A stretch of DNA of 41,530 nucleotides from an uncultured Eubacterium sp. (lineage in GTDB: Bacteria > Bacillota > Clostridia > Lachnospirales > Lachnospiraceae). Position 1 is the first letter of the stretch. Each line of letters starts with the position of its first letter. The translations under genes and the position numbers were made by a program. Of this stretch, positions 1-8,133 are shown piece after piece. The stretch covers positions 1-41,530 of the forward strand of contig CAMEVC010000022.1 of NCBI GenBank assembly GCA_945939115.1, in the 5' to 3' direction. The notes beneath the pieces are model-generated. The model was not told the DNA's origin, made no database searches, and was given only the letters and a program-made list of their open reading frames with translations.

Positions 1-2
1 CG

Positions 3-80
3 GTGGAGTATGTGAGGTTAATGCTTAGCGGGGAAATGCAGGTGTGGCTGGATGCGTTGGATGATTGTTCCGTATGGTGA
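3..80 (+). CDS. C-terminal 25 codons of an unidentified protein (partial)
   Basis: An open frame runs from the window edge to a TGA at 78-80. It encodes 25 residues ending in LDALDDCSVW. The composition is protein-like, with acidic and hydrophobic residues alternating, and the frame stops just as the iteron array begins. The last codons overlap the first repeat unit. In this place one would expect a replication, mobilization or regulatory gene of the element, but the tail is too short to assign. It could also be a chance open frame. Confidence 0.4.
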   Translation: MEYVRLMLSGEMQVWLDALDDCSVW

Positions 81-280
81 GTCACAAAGTGGAGCACTTT
101 TCTAAAAGGTGCGTCAAAAAGTGGCGTCATTTTTGAAAAGATGGGTCAAAAAGTGACGCACCTTTTCAAAACGGTAAATTCTCCGGCAAAAAAGGTGAGT
201 CACAAAGTGGAGCACTTTTCAAAAAAAGTGAGTCAAAAAGTGGCGTCATTTTTCAAAAAGGGAGACGAAAGTGACACACC
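76..280. repeat. array of about 32-bp imperfect palindromic repeats (iteron-like)
   Basis: Five near-complete units start at about 76, 108, 140, 194 and 226, and a partial sixth starts at 259. Each unit reads roughly GGTGMGTCAMAAAGTGGMG followed by a T-run and an A-run. The core is an inverted repeat: GTGCGTCA, a 5-nt A-rich spacer, TGACGCAC. Steps are 32, 32, 54 and 32 bp. Thirty-two bp is close to three helical turns and 54 is close to five, so all cores face the same side of the helix. A 22-bp spacer (172-193) interrupts the array. This is what an iteron cluster for a replication initiator, or a set of operators, looks like. It lies about 250 bp upstream of the relaxase. Confidence 0.7.
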
Positions 281-420
281 TGTTGATAGAGGATTTCCGG
301 TTGGTGCGGCATAAAAAATACTTCCCAGAGGGAGCACCAACATATAGCTGTGAATACCGGCTACTGGCAGTAGATTTCACCAAATGCCGGTAGGAGCAGA
401 TGTATCCGAGATCAAGCGAC

Positions 421-475
421 GGAACGCTTGCCCCGTTTGTGTTTGGGGTACCCCCAAACCAATAAGGGGACATTA
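421..475. other. candidate origin of transfer (oriT) hairpin
   Basis: An 8-bp perfect inverted repeat, GTTTGGGG (441-448) and CCCCAAAC (452-459) around TAC, is followed by AATAAGGGGA. It lies about 70 bp upstream of the leader ORF and 130 bp upstream of the relaxase start. Relaxase nick sites commonly sit beside such a hairpin just upstream of the mob gene. I cannot place the nick, and the sequence does not obviously match the classical MobV nick consensus, so the role is inferred from position and structure. Confidence 0.45.
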
Positions 476-528
476 CTTTAGGGGAAGAGAAAGAGACGTG
501 GAAACCCAAAGAAAGGAGGAAGACGACC

Positions 529-594
529 ATGAGCAGAGATTTCTTAAGGAAACTGTTGATTAAACTGAATACAGATAAGAAGAGAGGGATTTGA
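529..594 (+). CDS. 21-codon leader ORF translationally coupled to the relaxase
   Basis: ATG at 529 is preceded by a strong AAAGGAGGA (512-520) at good spacing. The frame encodes a basic peptide beginning MSRDFLRKLL and ending TDKKRGI. Its TGA (592-594) overlaps the ATG at 591 in an ATGA arrangement. The downstream relaxase ORF has no ribosome binding site of comparable quality of its own, so terminating ribosomes may restart there. It could be a coupling leader that holds relaxase level down, or a degenerate small Mob accessory gene. No family was recognised. Confidence 0.5.
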   Translation: MSRDFLRKLLIKLNTDKKRGI

Positions 595-2048
595 TGACAG
601 GCAAGAAAGAAAAGACCATAAGTGGTGCAATGTACAGCGCACCTAATCTGGAGCACAATCTTAGAACGCATATTCCACCCAACTCCGTAGAGGAACGGCG
701 CCATTTAAACTGGGTATATACCAATGATACAGAGATTACTCTGCAACAGGTATATGAGAAGTTATTTGCTAAGCCGTATAAAGAGTGGCGGGATAGGGAG
801 ATTAAGAAAGGGCGCGGAAAAAGATTTCCACCGACCTATTATGAGAAGATTGAGAAGGATAAGCAGAAGCACCTTTGTTATGAGATAATCTGGCAGATAG
901 GGGATATGCGGAACACAGGTTTCATATATACGCCGGATGATGCGCATCGTGCGCAGGATTTGCTGGATGAATTTGCAAAGTATCTGTTGGAACTGCCGGA
1001 GGTATGTGTGGTAACGCAGAAAGAGTTGGATGATCCTAGCTGGAAGCCACCTTTTGAGGCTGGTCTGATTGTTCACCACATGGTTTATCACGGGGATGAG
1101 AATTCTCCCCACATTCATATGACCTATATTCCATACACAACCAACTCCTCAAAGGGAGCACCAATTCAGAATGCATTTGCACAGACTTTCAAGGATTTGG
1201 GGTATCCCACAACCATGAAGCAGGCTGTAACTGAGAGCGGTGATTTAGTCTGGCAAAAAGATGAAGACGGAAATCTGAAACCACAGATGAAGCGTGATCG
1301 TTATGGTGGAGCTGATTGGGTGGAAACACAGAAAGCAATCCTTCAGGATATGATGCTGAAAGAGTTTGGTTGGGAGCGTTTTTATAAAGGCTCCAATCCC
1401 AGAGGAAATCTTCTCTTGTCGGACTACCGTAGGGAGAAAGCGGCGGAGATGGCAAAGGAAGAGGAACGGAAACTTGAGAATATTAAGGATAAGGTTGCAA
1501 CCGGACAGGCTACTATTCAGGCACAGGTTGAGCAGTTGGAGATGATGCTGGAGTCTCTGGATAAGGGAGCAGAGGCAGAGAGGCAGTTGTCAGTCAGAAT
1601 CACGGATAAGAATTCTGAACTGGATGATGTACTGCGGAAACTGGCAGATAAAAGTACCGAGCTGGATGAAGTGAAGCAGGACCTGACGGATAAAAAGAGT
1701 GAGGTTCGGGAGCAGGAGCAGAAGCTAACATTTATCAAGGAAGATGTGGACGAGACGATTCAGAAAGCAAAGTTTGCAGAAGAACTTATCGATTACTTCA
1801 GGAATACTAATTCCGGTGACCGGGAGAAAGCATACTTTGAAAAGATGCTGGACCTTAAATACGAGAATGAATGCTTGAAGCAAGAGAATCAGGAGCTGAA
1901 ATCTGAGAACCGGAGTTTGAGGGCGAAGCTGGAAAAGGCATATGATTTCATGAGGCAGTTTACAATTAACGGAATGAATATGCTGGAGCATTTCCTGCGG
2001 AGTATTGGCGAGTGGGTACAACAGAAGGTGGCTGGAATGAGTAGGTAA
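591..2048 (+). CDS. MobV/Pre-type relaxase (plasmid recombination/mobilization enzyme)
   Basis: The 485-aa protein should nick and covalently bind one DNA strand at oriT to start conjugative mobilization. The N-terminal half has the features of the Mob_Pre family. The metal-binding motif reads HGDENSPHIHMTYIPY (about residues 167-182), which fits HxDE-x2-PHxH. After about residue 285 the protein becomes a long charged heptad-rich coiled coil (about 285-450), also usual for MobV proteins. The start at 591 overlaps the stop of the leader ORF; an internal Met at residue 14 is an alternative. A hairpin terminator follows at once. The gene is more G+C-rich than the defence genes downstream, so it probably belongs to the element backbone. 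No coupling protein is present, so transfer machinery must come from elsewhere. Confidence 0.85.
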   Translation: MMTGKKEKTISGAMYSAPNLEHNLRTHIPPNSVEERRHLNWVYTNDTEITLQQVYEKLFAKPYKEWRDREIKKGRGKRFPPTYYEKIEKDKQKHLCYEIIWQIGDMRNTGFIYTPDDAHRAQDLLDEFAKYLLELPEVCVVTQKELDDPSWKPPFEAGLIVHHMVYHGDENSPHIHMTYIPYTTNSSKGAPIQNAFAQTFKDLGYPTTMKQAVTESGDLVWQKDEDGNLKPQMKRDRYGGADWVETQKAILQDMMLKEFGWERFYKGSNPRGNLLLSDYRREKAAEMAKEEERKLENIKDKVATGQATIQAQVEQLEMMLESLDKGAEAERQLSVRITDKNSELDDVLRKLADKSTELDEVKQDLTDKKSEVREQEQKLTFIKEDVDETIQKAKFAEELIDYFRNTNSGDREKAYFEKMLDLKYENECLKQENQELKSENRSLRAKLEKAYDFMRQFTINGMNMLEHFLRSIGEWVQQKVAGMSR

Positions 2049-2056
2049 AAGGTGGG

Positions 2057-2090
2057 GAAGGAGCGCGAGGGCGCTCCTTCGTCGTTTGTA
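2057..2090 (+). terminator. intrinsic terminator after the relaxase
   Basis: A perfect 10-bp stem, GAAGGAGCGC (2057-2066) and GCGCTCCTTC (2071-2080) with a GAGG loop, starts 8 nt after the relaxase stop. The following U-tract is weak (GTCGTTTG), so termination may be partial. Confidence 0.7.
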
Positions 2091-2166
2091 ATAGTATGTA
2101 TGTTGGATAGGTTGGATATACGTTTCAATGATGATTTTAAAAGAGGTATATGCTTAATGTTTGTGT

Positions 2167-2195
2167 TGATTTTATCAATGAATACATTTATAATA
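2167..2195 (+). promoter_or_regulatory. promoter of the restriction/defence operon with an overlapping operator
   Basis: TTGATT (2167-2172), a 17-bp spacer and TATAAT (2190-2195) make a near-consensus sigma-A promoter. A small palindrome, TTGAT-TTT-ATCAA (2167-2179), covers the -35 box and is a natural target for the HTH protein encoded just downstream. Transcription would start near 2202, only about 16 nt before the ATG, with AGGAGG at 2206-2211. Confidence 0.75.
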
Positions 2196-2217
2196 TTAGT
2201 GTTAGGAGGATAGCTAT

Positions 2218-2427
2218 ATGACGATATCTGAACAAATTAAAATCTTGTGTGTTAGATGTAATATGAGTGAGGCTGAACTGGCACGTAGATTGGGTAAATC
2301 TCCACAAAGTTTTAATGCAAAGATGAAGAGAGAGAGCTTTACCATTGATGATTTAAACGAAATTGCAGAAGCGGTTGGGGTAGAGTTTAAAAGAAATTTT
2401 ATTTTAACGAATGGAGAAGAAATATAA
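2218..2427 (+). CDS. small XRE-family HTH protein, probable controller of the R-M operon
   Basis: The 69-aa protein is almost entirely one helix-turn-helix domain. SEAELARRLGKSPQSFNAKM (about residues 18-37) is the classical HTH, followed by a fourth helix with NEIAEAVGVEF. Start ATG 2218 has AGGAGG 6 nt upstream. The stop TAA overlaps the ATG of the methyltransferase (TAATG). In many R-M systems a small XRE protein of this size (C protein) represses its own promoter and times nuclease expression after entry into a new host. The palindrome on the -35 box agrees with that role. I saw no classical C-box, so it may be a plain autorepressor. Confidence 0.75.
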   Translation: MTISEQIKILCVRCNMSEAELARRLGKSPQSFNAKMKRESFTIDDLNEIAEAVGVEFKRNFILTNGEEI

Positions 2428-3503
2428 TGAAGTCGAAAGTGATCAAGGAATTTAGACTAGGAGAATTGTTTTGTGGTCCGGGGGGACTTGCTTATGCAGC
2501 AATTAATTCCCAGATAGAAGATTCAGAGTATCGAATTATTCATAAGTGGGCAAACGATTACGATTTAGATACCTGTAAAACATATACTAGAAATATTTGT
2601 CCTTCTGAGCCTGATTCGGTGATTTGTGGAGATGTACGTAAATTGGATATAGAACCGTTGGGAGATATTGATGCGTTAGCCTTTGGATTTCCATGCAATG
2701 ATTTTTCGGTTGTAGGCGAGCAAAAGGGATTTAATGGAACATTTGGACCGTTGTATTCATATGGGATAAAGGTATTAAAACGATATAAACCATTATGGTT
2801 TTTGGCGGAAAATGTAGGTGGATTAAAAAGTGCAAATGAAGGTAAGGCATTTGAAAAAATCAAAAAGGATATGATTGAAGCAGGATATAGAATATATCCT
2901 AACTTATATAAATTTGAGCAATATGGTGTACCGCAGGCACGGCATAGAATGATTATTGTGGGCATTAGGGCAGATTTACCATATGAATTTAAAATACCTA
3001 GCCCTGAACCATATAAAAATGTAGATGTAACTTGTAAAACGGCATTAGAAGTACCCAAGATACCTCAAAATGCAATGAATAATGAATTAACAAAGCAATC
3101 ACAACAGGTTGTAGAAAGGTTAAAATATATTAAGCCGGGACAGAATGCATTTACGGCTGATATTCCTGAAGAATTGCAGTTGAAGGTTAAGGGAGCCAAA
3201 ATTAGTCAGATATATAAACGATTGGATCCAACAAAACCTGCATATACAGTAACTGGCTCTGGCGGTGGGGGAACACATATTTATCACTATGCGGAACCAA
3301 GAGCATTAACAAACAGGGAAAGAGCAAGATTACAGACTTTTCCTGATGATTATGTTTTTGAAGGAAGCAAGGAATCTGTAAGAAAACAAATAGGTATGGC
3401 TGTTCCTCAAAAAGGAGCTAGAGTAATTTTTGAAGCAATTCTGAAAACATTTGCAGGAATTCCATATGAGAGTATTGAAGCATATACAGGGAATGATGAT
3501 TAG
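2427..3503 (+). CDS. DNA (cytosine-5-)-methyltransferase of a type II R-M system
   Basis: The 358-aa protein shows the ordered motifs of C5 methyltransferases. Motif I is ELFCGPGGLA (about 13-22). Motif IV is GFPCNDFS with catalytic Cys90. Motif VI is AENVGG (Glu128), motif VIII is VPQARHRMI (about 168-176), and motif X near the C-terminus has QIGMAVP in place of the usual GNAVP. It transfers a methyl group from AdoMet to C5 of cytosine in the recognition site and so protects host DNA from the nuclease encoded 10 bp downstream. A single m5C enzyme can protect both strands only if the site is symmetric, so a palindromic site is likely. Recognition cannot be read from sequence. Confidence 0.92.
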   Translation: MKSKVIKEFRLGELFCGPGGLAYAAINSQIEDSEYRIIHKWANDYDLDTCKTYTRNICPSEPDSVICGDVRKLDIEPLGDIDALAFGFPCNDFSVVGEQKGFNGTFGPLYSYGIKVLKRYKPLWFLAENVGGLKSANEGKAFEKIKKDMIEAGYRIYPNLYKFEQYGVPQARHRMIIVGIRADLPYEFKIPSPEPYKNVDVTCKTALEVPKIPQNAMNNELTKQSQQVVERLKYIKPGQNAFTADIPEELQLKVKGAKISQIYKRLDPTKPAYTVTGSGGGGTHIYHYAEPRALTNRERARLQTFPDDYVFEGSKESVRKQIGMAVPQKGARVIFEAILKTFAGIPYESIEAYTGNDD

Positions 3504-3513
3504 AGGTGATTGA

Positions 3514-5040
3514 ATGCAAGATTATTGGTGGGTTACACGTCCGAAAAGAAAACTTAATCCTATCCCAGAGGAGTTGGCGGCTTTTTGCAGTACAGCTCTT
3601 GGAAAAAAATGGACGAGGAATAGAGATTCTCACATTGAGTTTGAAGTGGAACTGGAACAGACAGGAACAAAACGTGTTGGAGAACGTCGGGATGCCTCTG
3701 GTTCTGGTGGAAGAACCCATGCGGCTATGTTATATAGTTTGGGATTATGGTTTGAAAAGAATGACACTGTGTTTTTAACTCTTGCAGGTGAGGCAATTAT
3801 GGAAGGAAAATCACCTGTTCCAGTTTTGAAGAAACAGGTGTTGAGGTTTCAGTATCCTTCCGCATATTCAGCCTCTGTGAAAGTGGCTCCCCGTTTTAAA
3901 ATCCGACCATTTTATTTCTTGTTGAAATTACTTTTGGATGAAAGATTATTAATATTGTCACAAAGAGAAATTGCTCTGATTGTTGCAATTCAAGCCGAAA
4001 ATGAATCTGATAAGTGCTATAATGAAGTTGTTGAAAGAATATTACAGTACCGTTCGTATGGGGATGAAATATTTGAAAGCGACTATTTAGAAAAGCATAA
4101 TGCGTCAGAAGGTAATTTGATGGATGTGGCTAATACGATGATGAATTGGCTCGATTATACACAACTTGTATATCGTGAAAAAGGAATAATCGGAATACCA
4201 GATGAAAAACGAGGAGAGGTTGAAGGATTAGTAGCAAATATACCATCATTTATACAGTATCCTGTAGAAAATGATGTGTATCAAAGAAAATATGGGGTTG
4301 ACCCATGGCATCAAAAGGACACGAGGAATCTTTTAAATACAACGGCTATTTCAAGCAAAGTAATAGATAGAAATAGAATTCTGCGTGCGTTTTTTAATTA
4401 TTCATCTTTAAGGCCCGTTAGTAGAATTGATTCGGAAGTAGTAGATTATATTTGCAACATATCGGGCACAGACCCTCGATTTACCGAGAGTGTTCTAATC
4501 GAAACGTATCCACATGGTGCTGTGGGTGGATATTTGAGCCATTATCGTGATATGGCTTTTCAGGGCAGAGATGAAGCTGTAGATTTTGAAAAAGCAACAA
4601 CCAGTTTGTTTCAAGATATATTTGGGTATGAGGCAATTCATTTGGGACAGACTGGGTCAAAATCAGCACCAGATGTTCTGCTGATTTCAGATGCAGAGGG
4701 CTATCAGGCAATTATAGATAATAAAGCTTACAGCAAATACAGTATTAGTGGAGACCATCATAATAGAATGGTACATAATTACTTAGAGAATATCAGTAAT
4801 TATAGTTCATGCAAACATCCGATAGGGTATTTTACATATATAAGTGGAGGATTTGTGCCGCACATAGATAGACAGATTATGGATGAAGTAAACGCTTCGG
4901 GTGTTCATGGTTCTGGTATAACAGTTTCAAACCTAATTATGCTTATTGAAGACCATATGGAGAATCCATATTCTCATGCAGAGTTGCGTAAGATATTTGG
5001 ATTGGATAGGCAGATTATGTTGTCGGATATACATCATTAA
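3514..5040 (+). CDS. AlwI-family type II restriction endonuclease
   Basis: The 508-aa protein begins MQDYWWVTRPKRKLNPIPEE. This matches the start of the AlwI/BstNBI/PleI/Bsp6I nuclease family (tryptophan-rich strand, then an arginine-rich turn and IPEEL). VLKKQVLRFQYPS (about 110-122) and the following RPFYFLLKLLLD helix also agree with the family. A PD-(D/E)xK site is visible near the C-terminus: Pro386-Asp387 in SAPDVLL, and Asp402-Asn403-Lys404 in IIDNKAYSKY. Here D-x-K replaces the more common E-x-K. Start ATG 3514 has GAGGTG upstream, 10 bp after the methyltransferase stop. The pairing with a lone m5C methyltransferase recalls Bsp6I (GCNGC) more than the type IIS members, but the target is unknown. 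Confidence 0.8.
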   Translation: MQDYWWVTRPKRKLNPIPEELAAFCSTALGKKWTRNRDSHIEFEVELEQTGTKRVGERRDASGSGGRTHAAMLYSLGLWFEKNDTVFLTLAGEAIMEGKSPVPVLKKQVLRFQYPSAYSASVKVAPRFKIRPFYFLLKLLLDERLLILSQREIALIVAIQAENESDKCYNEVVERILQYRSYGDEIFESDYLEKHNASEGNLMDVANTMMNWLDYTQLVYREKGIIGIPDEKRGEVEGLVANIPSFIQYPVENDVYQRKYGVDPWHQKDTRNLLNTTAISSKVIDRNRILRAFFNYSSLRPVSRIDSEVVDYICNISGTDPRFTESVLIETYPHGAVGGYLSHYRDMAFQGRDEAVDFEKATTSLFQDIFGYEAIHLGQTGSKSAPDVLLISDAEGYQAIIDNKAYSKYSISGDHHNRMVHNYLENISNYSSCKHPIGYFTYISGGFVPHIDRQIMDEVNASGVHGSGITVSNLIMLIEDHMENPYSHAELRKIFGLDRQIMLSDIHH

Positions 5041-5077
5041 TGAATGTAAATATAGAGATATGAACGGAGAATAAGGA

Positions 5078-7249
5078 ATGAGCGAACCAAAGAGAACAGG
5101 GTTATTACAATTATTAGGAAATAGTTTAGGTTGTCAATTTGTAATTCCGGTGTATCAAAGAAATTACACATGGGCGGCAGAACGAGAAGTTAAGCAATAT
5201 TTTGATGATTTACAGAGTGTTTTAAAAGGTGATTATAAAAATCATTTTATGGGAATTATAATTTATCTTGAAAAAGCCATTGACTTTAGTTCAAGGGAGT
5301 TTTCTATCATTGATGGTCAGCAAAGATTAACGACTACATTTTTGATTATATATGCCATAAAGCAAATGCTGGTTAATTGCAATGATACTGAAAAGGTAAA
5401 GCAGTTGGAGGGGCAATATCTGACGAATCCATATCATAATGATAAAATAAAATATAAGCTCAAACCCTTGGTGTCAGATGATGATGTGTATAGATGTATT
5501 GTAGAAGATAGGATGGGTGATATCACAGATAAAGAATCAAATGTTTTGAAAAATTATCAGTATATTGGCAATCGTTTAAACGAGCTGTTATTACAAGGTT
5601 ATGATGCGAATGCTATATTAATGGCACTAGACAAATTATATGTGGTATGTGTTCCTATTTCAGAGGAAGATAATGCTCAAAAAATATTCGAAAGCATAAA
5701 TGCGACAGGCGTAAAACTTACATCAGCAGACCTGATTAGAAATTATCTTCTGATGGATTTGCAAAGTGATGTGCAGGAAAAATATTATGCAGATTATTGG
5801 AAGAAGCTTGAAGATAATGTATCCGCAGATTCTAAGACCTTAGAATTGTTCTTCAGAATGTATTTAGCTATAAAAACATATAATTTGGTTCCTAAAAACA
5901 ATGTTTATAGAGAATTCGTAAAATGGATTGAGGAACATGATACAAATATAAAGGTTTTGTTTGAAGATCTATTGGAATATGCAAAAATATTTAATCTGCT
6001 TATGAATGAGGATATAAATAAGATTGATAAAGAACTCAAAGATGCAATTGTTGATTTTAGAAAAGTGAATTCAGATTTACCGATGGCAATTGTTATGGAG
6101 TTCTATAGAATATATCGTAAAGGTTGTATTACTATTGATGTTTTAGGAATGCTAATATGCGCTATCAATACATATATGATTCGTAGAAGTTTATGTGATA
6201 TGAATTCACAAAATATTTCTAAACTATTTCCTACGGTGTTAAAGAAGGTGCTGGATAAGTGTAATGATGATTATACAGATGTACTAAGACATTTGAATCA
6301 GGAAATGGTGGGAAATATGGCATCTACAAGTGGTAGCTATATGCCAACAGATAAACAGATGATGGAAATGTTGTATAATGCTAATGTTTACAAGAGACCG
6401 GCGCTTAGAATTGTATTGGATAGATTGGAGTTACATAATAATCCGGCTCCGGTTGATTTGAGTCATTTAAGTATAGAGCATCTGATGCCACAGACACCTA
6501 CGGAAGAATGGTTGGAAGAATTGGATACAGATATGGAAACATATTTGGAAAACCTACACAGAATAGGAAATCTTACTCTTGCCGCAAAGAAGGACAATAG
6601 TAAAATGGGGAATCTTATGTGGGATTACAAGAATGAAGTGTTAAAAGAAACTGCTCATTTAAAATTGAATCTTCAACTAATGGAAATTGATAAATGGGAT
6701 ATGGCAAGAATTGATAGCAGAACCAAGGAACTGATTGAAAAAATATGTGTTATTTATCCGTATCCAGAGGTGAGTGTTACTCAGAAAATAGATGACAGCG
6801 TTGTTGATGAAATGACAGCACTTGATTTGTGTGTTGAAATGGCCATTGATGAACAACCGATAACCTGTATTAGAAAAAGAAGAACTTTCAAAACGGAGGA
6901 TAATAAAAAAGGATATACCATTGTGTCTTCCAAAATGTATCCTCAAGGGGATAAGGAAAAATATTGGTTTGGATATCGTGATAAACGATTTGAGGATATT
7001 GAAGCTTGTGATGAACAGTATATGATTTTGGGATGTAGAAACAAAACCCTTTCGGTTGTCAGATTCCCAAGAGCATTTATTGAGCAGAACCTGAGTATGC
7101 TAAATTCTTCCGTGGATAGTGAAACAGGCGAAATATCTCATTATCATATTGTCATTTTCAAAAATCCAGACGGAAAAATGACAATGCTTCTTTCAAAACC
7201 GGTATTACGGGAAATAGATATTTCGGAATATGTGATTGGTGAGATATAG
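5078..7249 (+). CDS. GmrSD-like DUF262/DUF1524 protein (modification-dependent nuclease)
   Basis: The 723-aa protein carries an N-terminal DUF262 domain with IPVYQRNYTW (about 23-32) and the NTP-binding motif IIDGQQRLTT (about 77-86). A DUF1524 HNH-type nuclease follows, with EHLMPQ (Glu467-His468) and HRIGNLTL (His494, Asn498). This is the single-chain layout of GmrSD/BrxU type IV enzymes, which cut phage DNA carrying modified (often glucosylated) cytosine. About 150 residues after the nuclease domain form an extra β-rich C-terminal region (after about residue 575) that I do not recognise; it may read the DNA modification. The gene follows the nuclease gene by 37 bp in the same operon. It would complement the classical R-M pair by acting on modified phage genomes. 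Confidence 0.82.
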   Translation: MSEPKRTGLLQLLGNSLGCQFVIPVYQRNYTWAAEREVKQYFDDLQSVLKGDYKNHFMGIIIYLEKAIDFSSREFSIIDGQQRLTTTFLIIYAIKQMLVNCNDTEKVKQLEGQYLTNPYHNDKIKYKLKPLVSDDDVYRCIVEDRMGDITDKESNVLKNYQYIGNRLNELLLQGYDANAILMALDKLYVVCVPISEEDNAQKIFESINATGVKLTSADLIRNYLLMDLQSDVQEKYYADYWKKLEDNVSADSKTLELFFRMYLAIKTYNLVPKNNVYREFVKWIEEHDTNIKVLFEDLLEYAKIFNLLMNEDINKIDKELKDAIVDFRKVNSDLPMAIVMEFYRIYRKGCITIDVLGMLICAINTYMIRRSLCDMNSQNISKLFPTVLKKVLDKCNDDYTDVLRHLNQEMVGNMASTSGSYMPTDKQMMEMLYNANVYKRPALRIVLDRLELHNNPAPVDLSHLSIEHLMPQTPTEEWLEELDTDMETYLENLHRIGNLTLAAKKDNSKMGNLMWDYKNEVLKETAHLKLNLQLMEIDKWDMARIDSRTKELIEKICVIYPYPEVSVTQKIDDSVVDEMTALDLCVEMAIDEQPITCIRKRRTFKTEDNKKGYTIVSSKMYPQGDKEKYWFGYRDKRFEDIEACDEQYMILGCRNKTLSVVRFPRAFIEQNLSMLNSSVDSETGEISHYHIVIFKNPDGKMTMLLSKPVLREIDISEYVIGEI

Positions 7250-7276
7250 GGTGTAACTAGAAAAGAGGTGTTTTGG

Positions 7277-8119
7277 GTGCCCATTATTACAAAAAAAGAA
7301 GAAGGATTATTTTTGCTTCTGTATAACCGTAATGGTTATGTGTTAGATTTTACTAATAATACATTTGATGTATTTACTACAGCAAGTGTAGGAGAAGCTT
7401 TGCAGACAAAATATGGGTTGTCAAAAGGTAAATCATTGGTTACTTATCTTAATGAAGCCTCTGATGCAGATAGAACAAAGTTACTTTTGGATTTATTTCA
7501 TCATTATGAAGATGAGATGGAATATGAGTATAATCCCGACTATGAAGATTTTCTATGGCCTGGAAATTCGAGATATGATGAAAAATATGCAAAGATATAT
7601 TTAAGATGCAAGGAAATTATTGACAGACTAGATGGCGGTACCGTTGCTATAGCAAAGACAGCTGAAACTTTAAAATCAAAATTTTCTAGTGAGTATTTGT
7701 CGAAGCAGATTGATTTAATGGTACAAATGCAGACAGAAAATCCAACTAACGCCATAGGAATGGCAAAAGAGCTAATTGAAAGTTGCTGTAAAACTATATT
7801 GGATGAAATGGGTGTAACTTATTCTAAAGATGACGATGTTCCACAACTGGCAGGTAAAACAATGGATGTACTCAATCTGCTTCCGGCGAATGTACAGCCT
7901 ACAGACAGAGGAGCCGATGCAATCAAGGCGGTGTTGGGAAGTTTAAGAGCTATTCCAACAAAGCTTGCTGAGATTAGAAATCCCTTTGGGAGTGGTCATG
8001 GTAAGAGTGCTTCGTTCCAGGGACTTGAAGTAAGACATGCAAAATTGGCTGTTGGAAGCAGTATCACGTTTGTAGATTTCATTTGGAACACCTACGAAAG
8101 CTCTAAAACTGTAAAGTAG
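7277..8119 (+). CDS. abortive-infection protein with C-terminal Abi_C (HEPN) domain
   Basis: The protein has about 280 aa. The C-terminal half matches the Abi_C domain: AKELIESCCKTILDEMG (about 160-176), a VLGSLRAIPTKLAEIRN helix, then GSGHGKS and the RHAKLAVGSS helix. Arg234-x6-His241 fits the HEPN ribonuclease motif, so host or phage RNA cleavage on infection is plausible. The N-terminal 130 residues are unassigned and acidic (HHYEDEMEYEYNPDYEDF). GTG 7277 is preferred over GTG 7268 because AAGAGGTG (7263-7270) then lies 6 nt upstream. It sits 27 bp after the GmrSD-like gene and 14 bp before the next gene. Trigger and target are unknown. Confidence 0.78.
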   Translation: MPIITKKEEGLFLLLYNRNGYVLDFTNNTFDVFTTASVGEALQTKYGLSKGKSLVTYLNEASDADRTKLLLDLFHHYEDEMEYEYNPDYEDFLWPGNSRYDEKYAKIYLRCKEIIDRLDGGTVAIAKTAETLKSKFSSEYLSKQIDLMVQMQTENPTNAIGMAKELIESCCKTILDEMGVTYSKDDDVPQLAGKTMDVLNLLPANVQPTDRGADAIKAVLGSLRAIPTKLAEIRNPFGSGHGKSASFQGLEVRHAKLAVGSSITFVDFIWNTYESSKTVK

Positions 8120-8133
8120 GAAAGGATAAAGAA

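Noticed and set aside
76-280. CRISPR array
   Set aside because: Units follow each other without unique spacers and each repeat is itself a full palindrome; no cas gene is present.
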